Origin: Apostichopus japonicus
Lineage: Eukaryota; Echinodermata; Holothuroidea; Aspidochirotida; Stichopodidae
Direction of reading: 5' to 3'
NCBI RefSeq assembly: GCF_037975245.1
Contig: NC_092580.1
Coordinates: 22,926,501 to 22,990,500 of the forward strand
Length of the DNA stretch: 64,000 nucleotides
Numbering within the stretch: position 1 is the stretch's first letter; the number at the start of each line of letters is the position of its first letter. Shown piece after piece: positions 28,716-61,879 of this stretch. Position numbers and translations under genes: made by a program. A model generated the notes under the pieces. It saw nothing but the letters and a program-made list of their open reading frames with translations, was not told where the DNA came from and did not search any database.

Positions 28716-30640
28716 CCCCTAACACGTAGCCTCGAGTCATCATCTACATGTAAAAAATCCAATCACTGCAATTGCCTATTGCAGATCGGTAATAGCTATT
28801 TATTGACCGTGGAAATGGTTTCCCTAGTGTTATTATTTACAAATCATTATACATATTTACAAATTACCCCCGAAATCAGCGTCTAATTCGTCCCTTATTG
28901 ACGCAATCTACACGTAATAATGATCACATAAGTCTACTTGGGCTTGAAGGAGCAAAAATGCGACTAGACGAGGGCATACACCCCTAACACGTAGCTTCGA
29001 GACATCATATTCACGTAAAAAATCCAATATGGCGACTGCAGAGGTACAGATGACGTAATCACTGCAATTGCCTAAAGCAGATCGGTAATAGCTATTTATT
29101 GACCGTTGAAATGGTTTCCCTAATGTTATTATTTACAAATCATTGTACATATTAACATCAGTGTCTAATTCGTCCCTTATTGACGCAATCTACACATAAT
29201 AATGATCACTCGAGCCTGCTTAGGCTTAAAGTAGCAAAAATGAGACTAGACGAGGGCATACACCCCTAACACGTAGCTTCGAGACATCATATGCACGTAA
29301 AAATCCAATATGGCGACTGCATAGCTTCTACACGAGGTATAGATGACGTAATCACTGCAATTGCCTATAGCAGATCGGTAATAGCTATTTATTGACCGTG
29401 GAAATGGTTTCCCTAGTGTTATTATTTACAAATCATTATACATATTTACAAATTACCCCCGAAATCAGCGTCTAATTCGTCGCTTATTGACGCAATCTAC
29501 ACGTAACCATGAACACTCCAGGCTACTTGGGGTTGAAGGAACAACAATGCGACTAGACGAGCGAATACACCCCTAAAGCCCGGGTCACATCTGCGCGATT
29601 CAACACGCGATTCAACTCGCAACTAAAATCACGCGAATCAGAAAAGTTGCTTCTGAGAAGTCGCGCTGATTAGGACATTGCTCTATTGCAAATCAACCCA
29701 AATCGACGGCGCACCTTTTATTGCGCAACAAGTTGATACCCGTGTCTAACTACGCGATTCAACCTTCAATTGTATTGCGAGTTGAATCGCGTGCTGAATC
29801 GCGCGGATGTGACCCGGGCGCGTATTTTTTTTCCCAGGACGAACGTGGGCATCGGCCAATCAAATCCCTGGATTCCAAACATGTGACGCATTTTCAAAAA
29901 ACATGTTCTGAATCTTTTTTCCTCGTTTTGACCCCAGATTATGAACGACAATCCTGCAATTTCATAGAAACGGTATCCTTAACCCACTTCCTAAACCCTA
30001 ACTCTGATTTCAAACGAATTTGTAAATTCCTGAAAAACCTGAAACCCACATTCGTCCTGGGAAAAAAAACGCGACCCGGGCTTAACACGTAGCTTCGAGA
30101 CATCGTATACACGTAAAAATCCAATATGGCGACTGCATAGCTTCTAAACAATGTATTGATGACGTAATCACTGCAATTGTCTATAGCAGATCGGTAATAG
30201 CTATTTATTGACCGTGGAAATGGTTTCCCTAATGTTATTATTTACAAATCAGTTTACATATTTACAAATTACCCCCGAAATCAGCGTCTAATTCGTCGCT
30301 TATTGACGCAATCTACACGTAATCATGAACACTCCAGGCTGCTTGGGGTTGAAGGAGCAATAATGCGACTAGACGAGGGCATACACCCCTAACACGTAGC
30401 TTCGAGACATCATATACACGCAAAAAATCCAATATGGCGACTGCATAGCTTCTAAACGAGGTATAGATGACGTAATCACTGCAATTGCCTATAGCAGATC
30501 TTAATAGCTATTTATTGACCGTGGAAATGGTTTCCCTAGTGTTATTATTTACATATCATTATACATATTAACAAATTACCCCGAAATCAGCGTCTAATTT
30601 GTCCCTTATTGACGCAATCTACACGTTATTATGCTCAACT
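28716..30640. repeat. Tandem satellite array, five units of about 265-307 bp
   Basis: Units begin CCCCTAACACGTAGC at 28716, 28981, 29263, 29570 and 30386. Each contains CACTGCAATTGCCTATAGCA, GGTAATAGCTATTTATTGAC, GAAATGGTTTCCCTA and TTATTGACGCAATCTACACG. Unit 1 lacks an internal ~40-bp block (GGCGACTGCA... to ATGACGTA). Unit 4 is split by a 506-bp mobile element. The array fades into unique sequence near 30640. Confidence 0.9.
29577..30082. mobile_element. Composite Harbinger-like MITE in the satellite
   Basis: Outer ends AGCCCGGGTC and GACCCGGGCT are inverted and flanked by TAA on both sides (29574-29576 and 30083-30085), which interrupts the satellite motif CCCCTAACACG exactly. A TWA duplication fits PIF/Harbinger elements. 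Inside are two foldbacks. The first (29577-29819) has arms of about 43 bases rich in CGCGATTCAAC. The second (about 29815-30082) has arms containing TTTCCCAGGACGAACGTGGG and its near complement. No transposase frame is present. Confidence 0.78.
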
Positions 30641-30699
30641 CGCCCACCTGTATATCTACTCGCAAAATTGTCGGTATACCACTATAGAGACCAGGACCT

Positions 30700-31325
30700 A
30701 GCAAAATATAAATGACTAACACCCCCGTCAGCAAACTTGTGGCGAATAGCTTCCCATATCAGAGCCGGGCCTCTCGTTATGATCTAACACATCTTTATCA
30801 TAAACAAGACATTCATTAAAAAAATTTGTTCGTTAAACGCAATGTTATTGTTGATTTTAATGTAAGAATTGTTCCAGATAATTTGATTGCCGACATCACT
30901 ATTTGGCTCAGTAAATGAAAAATCACACGAAGCATGGACTAAACCTGTCTGATAAAAGTGTTTGAAATGAACACATCCGACATCTTGCAATTACAGTTAA
31001 AAAATAACATTTTGAACAAATGTCCTAAAAAAATGTCCCAAAAGTCCCCCCCCCCCCCAAAAAAAAAAATGTCCTGAGTCAAAATAGAGCTTCCGAGGCC
31101 TGATCGAATCATCACAGTTACGGCGCACCCAAGTACATTTAAGACTTTGTATAAAACTCTTCACATGGACGATTTTAAGGCCCTCTTTACTTATATTATT
31201 AAACACAGAGGCCCGTTTGACTTTGTCCGGATTCACTGCCCAAATGATCTCAAAAATGACACTTTCTAACTCTTTAATAATTTGTCCGGAGGATTAAAAG
31301 CCCCATTGACTTACACACTAAATTA
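30700..31325 (-). pseudogene. LINE (L1/Tx1-type) ORF2 C-terminal remnant
   Basis: Minus-strand translation gives DKLLKELESVIFEIIWAVNP (about 31300-31240), VKRASVFNNISKEGLKIVHV, KSFIQSLKCTWVRR (about 31150-31110) and, downstream, NQIIWNNSYIKINNNIAFNE. This is the block order seen C-terminal to the reverse transcriptase in L1/Tx1-like LINEs. A C/A homopolymer at 31046-31068 and frameshifts break the frame. Assignment rests on motif resemblance only. Confidence 0.65.
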
Positions 31326-31729
31326 CAAAAGTAATGTGGTCTCAAAGTCTAGATAGAAGTTCTCACTAACTAAACGCTCCATCACTTGATAGCTGACAAG
31401 TGGCCTTTCATGGCACTATCAATTTTCCGTATCATGATGTGCAGATGTTTTGCTATCCGAGCCGGAAGTTTTCGTCACTAGTAAACAAACCTCTTCACTC
31501 AGTATACAGTAAACCATTTTCGTACGATGCTCCTGGGAGGCCTAAAGTGGTATAAAATTACCTCAATTGACCCAATTTTTGCACCACATGTATTTCCATT
31601 CATGCTCTTCAACATGCAAGTCCCAAAAAACTAGACCCTGATTGATAACGTATCAATAAAAGATGTTTTCCCACTCCACTTTGGCCCTTTCTGACATAAG
31701 AGAACATCCGGGCGGATTGACATAGTTTA

Positions 31730-32350
31730 GTTTAGTAGAAAAAAGGATCAGGAGGGGCACTCAAGTCCTCATCAAGGACCCTATAGGAGAGAGAGCAAAA
31801 ACTGAAGACACAAAAACTCAGACCCGATTACAACGCTTAAAGTGCTTGTCCAAAGCATTCTTAAACCCATTGACACTTGCGAGTACAACTTTCTCAGGCA
31901 AACCGTTCTACTCATTCACACCCCTATTAGAAAAAAGTTATGCCGAATATTAATCCTACTTTGTGACATTTGGAGTTTAAGACAATAACCTCTGGTACAA
32001 CTACTATTAGCAAACATGAACAAGTCGGTAAAGGATAAATTTTCAAAACCATACACAAGATTGAAAACCTGAATCAAGTCACGTAACCCCCTAAGCTCCA
32101 GTGTGGTGAGATTCAACAGTTGTAACCGCCTATAATATGGAACACTCTTTAAGGAACAAATCATTCTAGTAGCCCTCCTCTGGAAGCTTATCCTTAGCAA
32201 AATATGGGTTCCAAGCCTGCACAGCATACTCCAGATGAGGCCTTACCAACTGCTTATAAAGCCTAACTACGATGTCCTCTTTCAGAAAACTGAAGATATG
32301 GACTCTGATAGGAGTATGCCACCTGTTGTACCTTCTTTAAATAGTTGAAT
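31730..32350 (-). pseudogene. CR1/Jockey-type LINE C-terminal remnant
   Basis: Across a frameshift near 32180 the minus strand reads RLYKQLVRPHLEYAVQAWNP (about 32260-32200), then RRATRMICSLKSVPYYRRLQ, LLNLTTLELRGLRDLIQVFN and VNEWNGLPEKVVLASVNGFK. This is the characteristic C-terminal tail of CR1-like reverse transcriptase proteins. It is a 5'-truncated, inactive copy. Confidence 0.78.
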
Positions 32351-35300
32351 CTTTTTTACTTGGTCGAGGACGTACTATAGTGAGATGAGAAGACAACAGA
32401 ATGTAGAAGGTAATGAGCAGACGTTGCACATGTATGACCCATGTCCAATTCTACACTAAAGCATATGAATAATAAATCACAATAAAGGGGTTCAATTTGT
32501 GATCTAAGTCTATGCATCCTGGCTGCACCACCCCTAGTCAGGCCTCTAGTGCTACAGCTCCTGGTTTGACTCAGTATCGGGGAGGATGCGAGGAGAATCT
32601 GAATACAAATTAGAATCATCTGACATCGCGAAAATTGGAAAATGATCAGGATGTCCGAAACGAGAATTCCTGAATGGATGTTATGAAAATGTTGTCAGCC
32701 ATATAACAGCTGAGTGTACAATGATCTACGCGTAGTAGGGATGTCATGTGGCTATATAACTCTTTTAGAATCTACGTTAGGTCTCAACGAATTACAAATA
32801 TAGCCTCGTTATGTCGAACCGATTGAAATTGGATCTTATTAATTAAGCATTTTGCAAAAAGAACTTAAAGGGAGTGAACACTCGCGCACAAAGAAACGTC
32901 TGATGCCGGTAATCTGACCTTGTTTCGAATGAGGTGTAACAGAAGTGTTAGACACCACCATCGATCCCAGAAAATACAAAGACAGCTTGCTACCGTCGGT
33001 AATAAGACACTAGTGTACAGTTGATACATACAGCTACGGTCAATACCCACAACACAGTGTACATAGCAGCGATGGACATCTCAGGTCCAGCTAAAGATAA
33101 CAAGGTATCACATTTCATTACTGTCTGCATTTTGTAGCGACAAGAATAAAACTTCCCTTGCAAGCAACGGAAGGTTAACTTTTTTTCAGAGAGCGGGTGA
33201 GCCTTCAATGCCTTTAAATGAGGACCGTTTTGCAAATTGTTAAGATAACTTATCAATTTATTATAATTCTTTTCATTTCAAAGAAAGTTGCTAGCATGAT
33301 TAACAGACTTAACGTTACATTATGCTTTCCCATAAATACTGCATTTTATGAAAACCCTTTCTACGCAAAACATTTATTAGATACTAGTAGTTAAGTCATT
33401 GGTGAGAACGGACTTTGAGACTTAATAAAAGTGAGGGCGTTATTACGGAATACGGATCTCTAACTCGACGATATTTACGTATCATCTCTGATTAGTTTAT
33501 GGAGAAAGTGCAGCCCATGGCCTGTATAAGTGGGTAGCACAGGATCATTCAAACGTTTAATGTGGGCAAATTCTAAATTTCCTCGACTGACTTAAGTATG
33601 AGATGAACCTTCATGAAAGGAGGGGAAACAAGTATTTGTAAAGGATGTGGCGTGGCCTATGAGTCGTTGCAGTCGACTCCCATATTGTGGTCTGAGGGTC
33701 ATCTCTCATCAAAGTTTCGATATCAAATTGTCAGTGTATTTTGAAGACATTCAGTAGATCTATACTATGCTTTAAACGCAAGGTTATGCTAATAAATACT
33801 CCTGCATTTATTTTGCACACGCCACTGGCCTGTATACGTTTAATTGGTAGGTACTTTCCTCTCCGTTGCCATTAGCTGAGAATAAGTAATATCCAACTAT
33901 TGACCCACCAGTACTAGACACAGTACCACTCCTCTTGACCGGCGTCAGTGTAGCCCATATCCGACGATAAACACCCCCCCTCCCCTCCCCCACCCTCCAT
34001 CGCTCAGAGAGATATCATCTGATGTGCGAATCATACCCCAGTGAGTGCCCCCCTTATAGCCCTATACTCATTTGACGGATATAGGTATACGCCTGATTTC
34101 TATTTCGTCTACGTGTTGCGACTTCAATATATTCCCATTTATGTTAAAAACGAAATTGACCTCAATTGTTACCGTAGGCTTTGCATCCCTCACATATATC
34201 GGGACCGGAGCCACGGGAAAGGGAGAGAGAGAGAGAGAGCTGAGGGACGAGGGGTGGAGTGGGAATTGTAAACATTTTCAGATTATTTCCTAAAGCTAAC
34301 AATTAATAACGCTAAACTATGGAAACTTGTACTTCACAAATGTAATTTACATATCGAAAAATACGTGCACCAGTTTTGCACCTCAGCACAAATTTCCCCT
34401 ACGAACTGGGTCCTCACCAAGACGAGCATTATCTAAATTGAACATTTGTGTCCCCACAACTTCTCTGGTGATTACATCGCTGATTAGCCATCTCTAATTG
34501 AGTTGTTCAGCTTAAATACACATTCAAGAGGGTAAGTTGTTATGGGAACATTCAAAGGGGTATTTTAACATGGGTCCATTTTAGGTGGTATTGCGACAGG
34601 GTACGGTCATCGTGGAGATTGTGTATACTGTGATGTCGGGATGTGTACATTCAAAGGGGTATTATACCTTAGGTACATTCAGGGACATAACTTTATGGCG
34701 GGTACATTAATTTAGAGGATCTATTGATTAACATTCAGTGGTTATTTTATTTCTGGCATGTTCCGCCAAAACCTATACACTCTCCACTGAAGACAATTGC
34801 CGTACAAACAGAATTAAAAGTATACATGCGCTTCCATCAATTTTATTGTACAATTAAGATGAGGCATACGATGCATTTACGAGATCTCAGTGGTGACTTC
34901 CCCTGCTCAATTTATCAACCACGTTTTCTTTTCGTGTTTTTCTGTTCTTGGTCCAAATTTGGACTGCCACATATGCGTGTCTTGTCAGGAGAGATGAGGT
35001 ATGCGGGTGTGGTACTGTCTGTGTGTTTTCTATTAGTACATGCTAGGGGTTATCATTGACTAGTAATCGAACTACAGTTCTAGCAAGGCACAGGCGTGCG
35101 GGGAGGGAGAGGAAGTGGGACTAATGTGTGAGGAAGGGACAGTGATATGAGGCTTTCGTTAAACTTTTTATTTTCCTTGTAGATATTTTGTTTGTGTGTG
35201 TGTGTGCGTGTACATATTTGTGTATATCATTGTAACATACATGTTCAGAGGCAATTCTAGATATGTGACATGAAAACTTTATGTGGCTAGTAAAGTTTAT

Positions 35301-38300
35301 ATATTTCCTACCCCCCCCCTCCCCTTTCTTCTCGATGGGATATGACCTCTTTGAAGAGGCACTCCCTGTTCGTACTCACAAGGTGTCATAACATTACATT
35401 AGTTAACCACAGAGAAAAGTTATCGCGGATTTTGCATGAAAACAAAGAGACACGAAAATAAAGGACACATAAAAAGATCACGTGATATCTAACTTTCACC
35501 ACCTGTAGAAAATATTTTCGCAAACTTTTGAGGAAAAAAAAAACAAAACAAAAAACACACACAGAAATATATAGAAAGAAAAATGTTGTTGTATGAAAAT
35601 TGAAAGGGTGAATAGTTTGTTTTACATTACGTTTTAATATGAGAAAACATACGGTAGATAATTCTAACAAAATGACGTTTAACGTTTTTTTTCTTTCCAA
35701 ATAAAAATCAAAATGAAACTATAGTATAGTATAGTGTACGAGAAGTACATCGAATAGGAATGCTGTCTATAACCCAATAATATCTGTGTGGTAAACAGAC
35801 GTAAATTCTGGAAAGGTATTACTCGTGGTTCAGTCTAACTGCAGTGATTTTAGTAAATAGACAAAATTGATTCATCCTATCTAAACAAGCGAAAAGTTTC
35901 GTTACACTTTTCATTACTATTGCCTCTTTTCTTTATACTTTTGCTTTAGTGAAGTCATTTTCAGGACTACTTTAATTAATTAGCTTGTTTAATTGTATCC
36001 TTCATGATCTCAATTAGAGATCCGTTTATGCTGCCGTCATGGCTTATTAATTACTTATTGTTTTCATAAACTGCTATATGATCAAGCCTTATTAAACAGC
36101 TTACAAACGTTTATCAAGGATAGGTCGTTCCCTATGGAAATATCTCCTTTTTTTTTCCCCCTGGTCTTTTCGATGAAATATTTCAAGTGCCATCTTTTAA
36201 ACAGAGCTTCAGTTTAAACCAAAAACCCTTCCTTTATATAATCTATTGTCTCTCTCTCTCTTTCTCACTCTTAATTTATTTATTTTGATCACTTTCTCAT
36301 TCAATGCCATTTATTCTTTGGTCAACATGCTAACTCTTGTTGTCACTTCTTTAAGTCTCATTTGTTTCATCAAATGTTTCTGTGTTCCCCCTTCAAATCA
36401 CTTCATCTTTCTAAGCTAAAACAGAGAAGATAAAGAAAAGAAATGTTGAATGTATCTTTTACTATGACGACCAAAACAACTGGATTTCTAACTGATGTAT
36501 GTACTTGAACATAGATAGCAAATACCCTGAATAGAAACATGTAAAACTAATTATCAGAGGATGGCTAACCCTTCTTGATTTGTGTGCTTTACTATAAATT
36601 CCAAATAGTTGGAAGAGTGGGGGGGGGGCAGGATGATTCCCGGGGGGCCACAATTAACCACCCTACCTGAAGTTGAATCTTTAACTATGAGTATGCTATG
36701 TGTATTTTTTTAAAGTATTGTAGAAACAACAGTTCATTAACACCATGGTGTCAGAGGATTCATGTCTATTGAAATAGAAAAGAACATTGATATTTACCTC
36801 ATAAATATTTCTTTATTTGAGTTGATAAATAATTTGAAGTATTAACGCATAGCGAAAGGATAGAAAACTCCTCCCCCCTCCACCCTCCCTTACTTCCAAA
36901 AGAGTTCTTTGTTGGAACATGGGCCAGCCATCTCTGCACCATATGACAAAATCACATTTTGCTGTCCAGAGAAATCACAAAGCCCATTCCAGGCATCTCT
37001 CTCTCTCGCAAACACAAACAACACCGAATGTGAAATTGAAAACTTAAAGTGATACATACTGAGAAATTAATATATTTTAAAAGAACACAACAATACTTTT
37101 TCAAGTCGAACATCTGTCGACAGAAATATTCTACGGAATCAAATTACGGTCACTAACATTTCTAACTCCAACAAGCAATTGTTGTGGTTGTTTACTGCTG
37201 CCCCCAAAGCAATTACCTTTAATTGAGATATATATTGTTTTTCCAATCGTAACCAAATTTCAAGATAATTTGCAGACTACAAACCTCCAGTAATGTACTT
37301 CAAAAAGAAACCTTTAAGCAATGTTTAAGCCTGTTAACATTTGGAGGTATTAATGTTGGCGTTTTACTGGAAGGCAGAAGGTGAACATATTCCTGTTCTC
37401 CGAGCCCCATATCCATCTGCTACTATACACCACAATAGTAACTTAATACTTTACTACATATATCTGCAAGTTTTTTTGTGCAATGACTATATCTCACATT
37501 TCCCATTAAATATAAATGAAATGCATTTAAATGACGATGTTAGATCGTACCGATTCTTTAAGATATTGATGTATTTCTTTTGCGTAAACTGGTATTACGT
37601 TTCCCTATTTACATAACAAAGACAAATCAACAGAATTTTATAAAAATGAAAGCCAGGATAAATTTCAGAGTAATAATTAAAGTAATTGCTGTAGTAAGAC
37701 GTCAAATAAAAATGAAGACATGCTTGATGTTAGACGACTAGCAAAATAAATCCAAAATACACTTTACTACATTGTTCTAATTTTTTTTTGTTTCTATGAG
37801 AATTAACAGAACAACAACAACCCCCTCCCCCCACCAGCCCCTCCAGTTTTGGCTCCTTTACTTCCCCTTCATTGGGGGAATAAATCGCCCAGCTAACAAG
37901 GCCACCGGTGTGAATCCAGTTCTGGTCAAATGATGCTTTTCCAAAGAGAGGTGATAAAAATGTGAAAAAGTTGTCATCAGTGATACCAAGTTGAAATTTG
38001 AGTTGAGTATTAAATATTCTGAAGGTAAATTAAGCGTTGACTTCCGGAAATGTTGTGGTTTTCAAATACCTCGCAACCGTCCCATGGATGATAAAACTTT
38101 TCAGGGACTGTTTCTTGAAAAGAAGATATTGCGTACAATTGCTGGACAGACTACATATTGAATTGAACTCTAAAATATAATAGCCCCCAAAAAAAAGACT
38201 CTTTTTCAAATTTATTATAAGATTCTTTTTTTCTTTCTGTCTTTTGTTTTCTTTTAGAAGGAGAAGCATAATACTTTTTGAGATTCCACTTAACGTATGA

Positions 38301-40061
38301 CAGTTTGGTGAGTGAGCCAACATTACCGCATTACGCAAATATTTCTGATACAAAATAGCCATTGGATGGAAAACACAGGTGGTTTGAATAGAGGTTTGGC
38401 AGTAATATTGTAAGACATCAAATAAAATTTTAGAAATATCAAGCAACCAGATAGTAAAATGGCAAAACTTTTATCAGAGTTAGCCACACTTAGATTGGAG
38501 TCAACAAACCAATCTTGGTTCCTGTTTGACTAAAGCTACATATATATTGCCAGTAGGTACCAGTGGGTAACAAATTCAAAGCATGCTGCAGCTTTAAGCA
38601 AAGTTAATGTGAGTACAGTTGTTAAATCAAGAATTTTGTGACAAATTAAATCTGTAAGGTTCCCCCCTCAAAAATGCAGGGAAGAATAAAGAAGAAGCAA
38701 TAAAATAGAAGCCAATATCACTTCTTGGAAAGTACAATCACATAGAGCCCTTACAGAGGTACTTTTTGAACGATAGGTCACAAAAAAAAAAACAACTTGA
38801 TCAACTCTCAACTCCAGTCCCCATTAAATCGAGACTGTAATCGTGTGATCTTGATGGTTTTATATCTAGGAGTTATCATATGTCCCTTTGTAAAGGAATA
38901 AATACTAGCCCTGGTCTCAGTGACCAGGTTGGTGAGCGATCTACTGTGTATCTGAAAAGCCGAGAGGCCAAGACATGTAAAACAGAAATCTTGTTTTGCT
39001 GATCCATTAGCCACCATCATCACAAGTGAGTACTATCACTTCATAAGTTTTATAATTTCTTTAAAGTTAATGTCATCGATATAAACTTTTTAACACAATT
39101 TGCTTCTAGAATATGAAATTGATATTAACTTTGAATGTTTCTTTTCTTTTTTACAACACATTTTCATCTATAACTCTATTTTATGACCGATAAATTTGTA
39201 TTCATCTGTATTAATCGGCATCAAATCTGTTTCCACTTCCACGACCTTTAGGAGGTCGACCGTATAGCTAGCTACCACATAATGCTAGATGTTCTCCGTT
39301 ACTAGTTGGAGTAAATGTTAAAAAACATCAGACTCATGCATTCAATATGTAAATAATGTAAAATAAAAAATGAATATTTCTTCTACAAAGTTCCCTGATT
39401 TCTTGTTTGCACCTACGCATCCTAAGAACTAAGAAGTCACTCTAATACTTGATATTCACGACCTCCTTAAAGTGTTATCTTTAACGATGGTTACAGGTAA
39501 GCCAACAGTCTTAAAACAGGCATAAATGCTTAGACGAAAAAAAAAGAAATATACAACAGAAAACTAAATGTGAAATTTTAATTTAATATTTTGGCAATGG
39601 CAAAGAACTATTTGTCTTGCAGTGAAGATATTAACATAAGTATATCCAGTGCTCTGTCAACTGGGTAAATATCCAGTTGTTGGTAAAATGCTGTCATTCA
39701 TATCATTGCTGGAACACCTTGGTTTCATACAGATGTGCTCAATAATGCCAAAGTTTCAATGATATTTATTATCTATGAATATTTATACAAATAAATGAAT
39801 ATGCAACAAATAATATAATTTTCCCCTGTTAACTTTTTTATTTTTATTTTTTTTGGATATAAATTTCTTGTTTGCAAGGAAACTGGAAACTTGTCTCACA
39901 ACGTTAAAATAAATTTGTTAAAAAAGAAAGAAAGATGTGGGTGTTAATATAGAACGAAACTAAACATTTAAAGAATGGAAACGAAAAGCCTCTCTCTTTC
40001 ACTCTCTCCTGTAAAATTACATCCTTCCTTCTCCTCTTAGCTTTGCCATTGAATTCTGTTC
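32351..40061. other. Gene-poor intergenic region, 3' of testin
   Basis: No gene is recognised. Contents include an AG-repeat (34226-34240), GT-rich DNA near 35190, G/C runs near 33977, 35312 and 36622, and several unassigned open frames, the longest 138 codons on the minus strand (38030-38446). A possible Ig-like fragment near 33820-33960 (minus) is discussed in the findings. Confidence 0.45.
39837..39848 (-). promoter_or_regulatory. Candidate testin poly(A) signals
   Basis: Two adjacent TTTATT motifs on the plus strand read as AATAAA on the minus strand, about 215-225 bases past the testin stop codon. Another lies at 39765-39770. Confidence 0.45.

Positions 40062-61879
<21,818 letters not shown>

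Noticed and set aside
29721-30092. 123-codon plus-strand open frame
   Set aside because: Lies wholly within the composite MITE and reads through its inverted arms.
34724-35059. 111-codon plus-strand open frame whose C-terminus (MRYAGVVLSVCFLLVHARG) looks like a signal peptide
   Set aside because: The signal-like stretch is at the end, is not followed by a clear donor, and no downstream exon was found.
38030-38446. 138-codon minus-strand open frame downstream of testin
   Set aside because: AT-rich, Lys/Leu-biased composition, no recognisable domain, no convincing splice or poly(A) context. It could be a decayed repeat, but I cannot support a gene.
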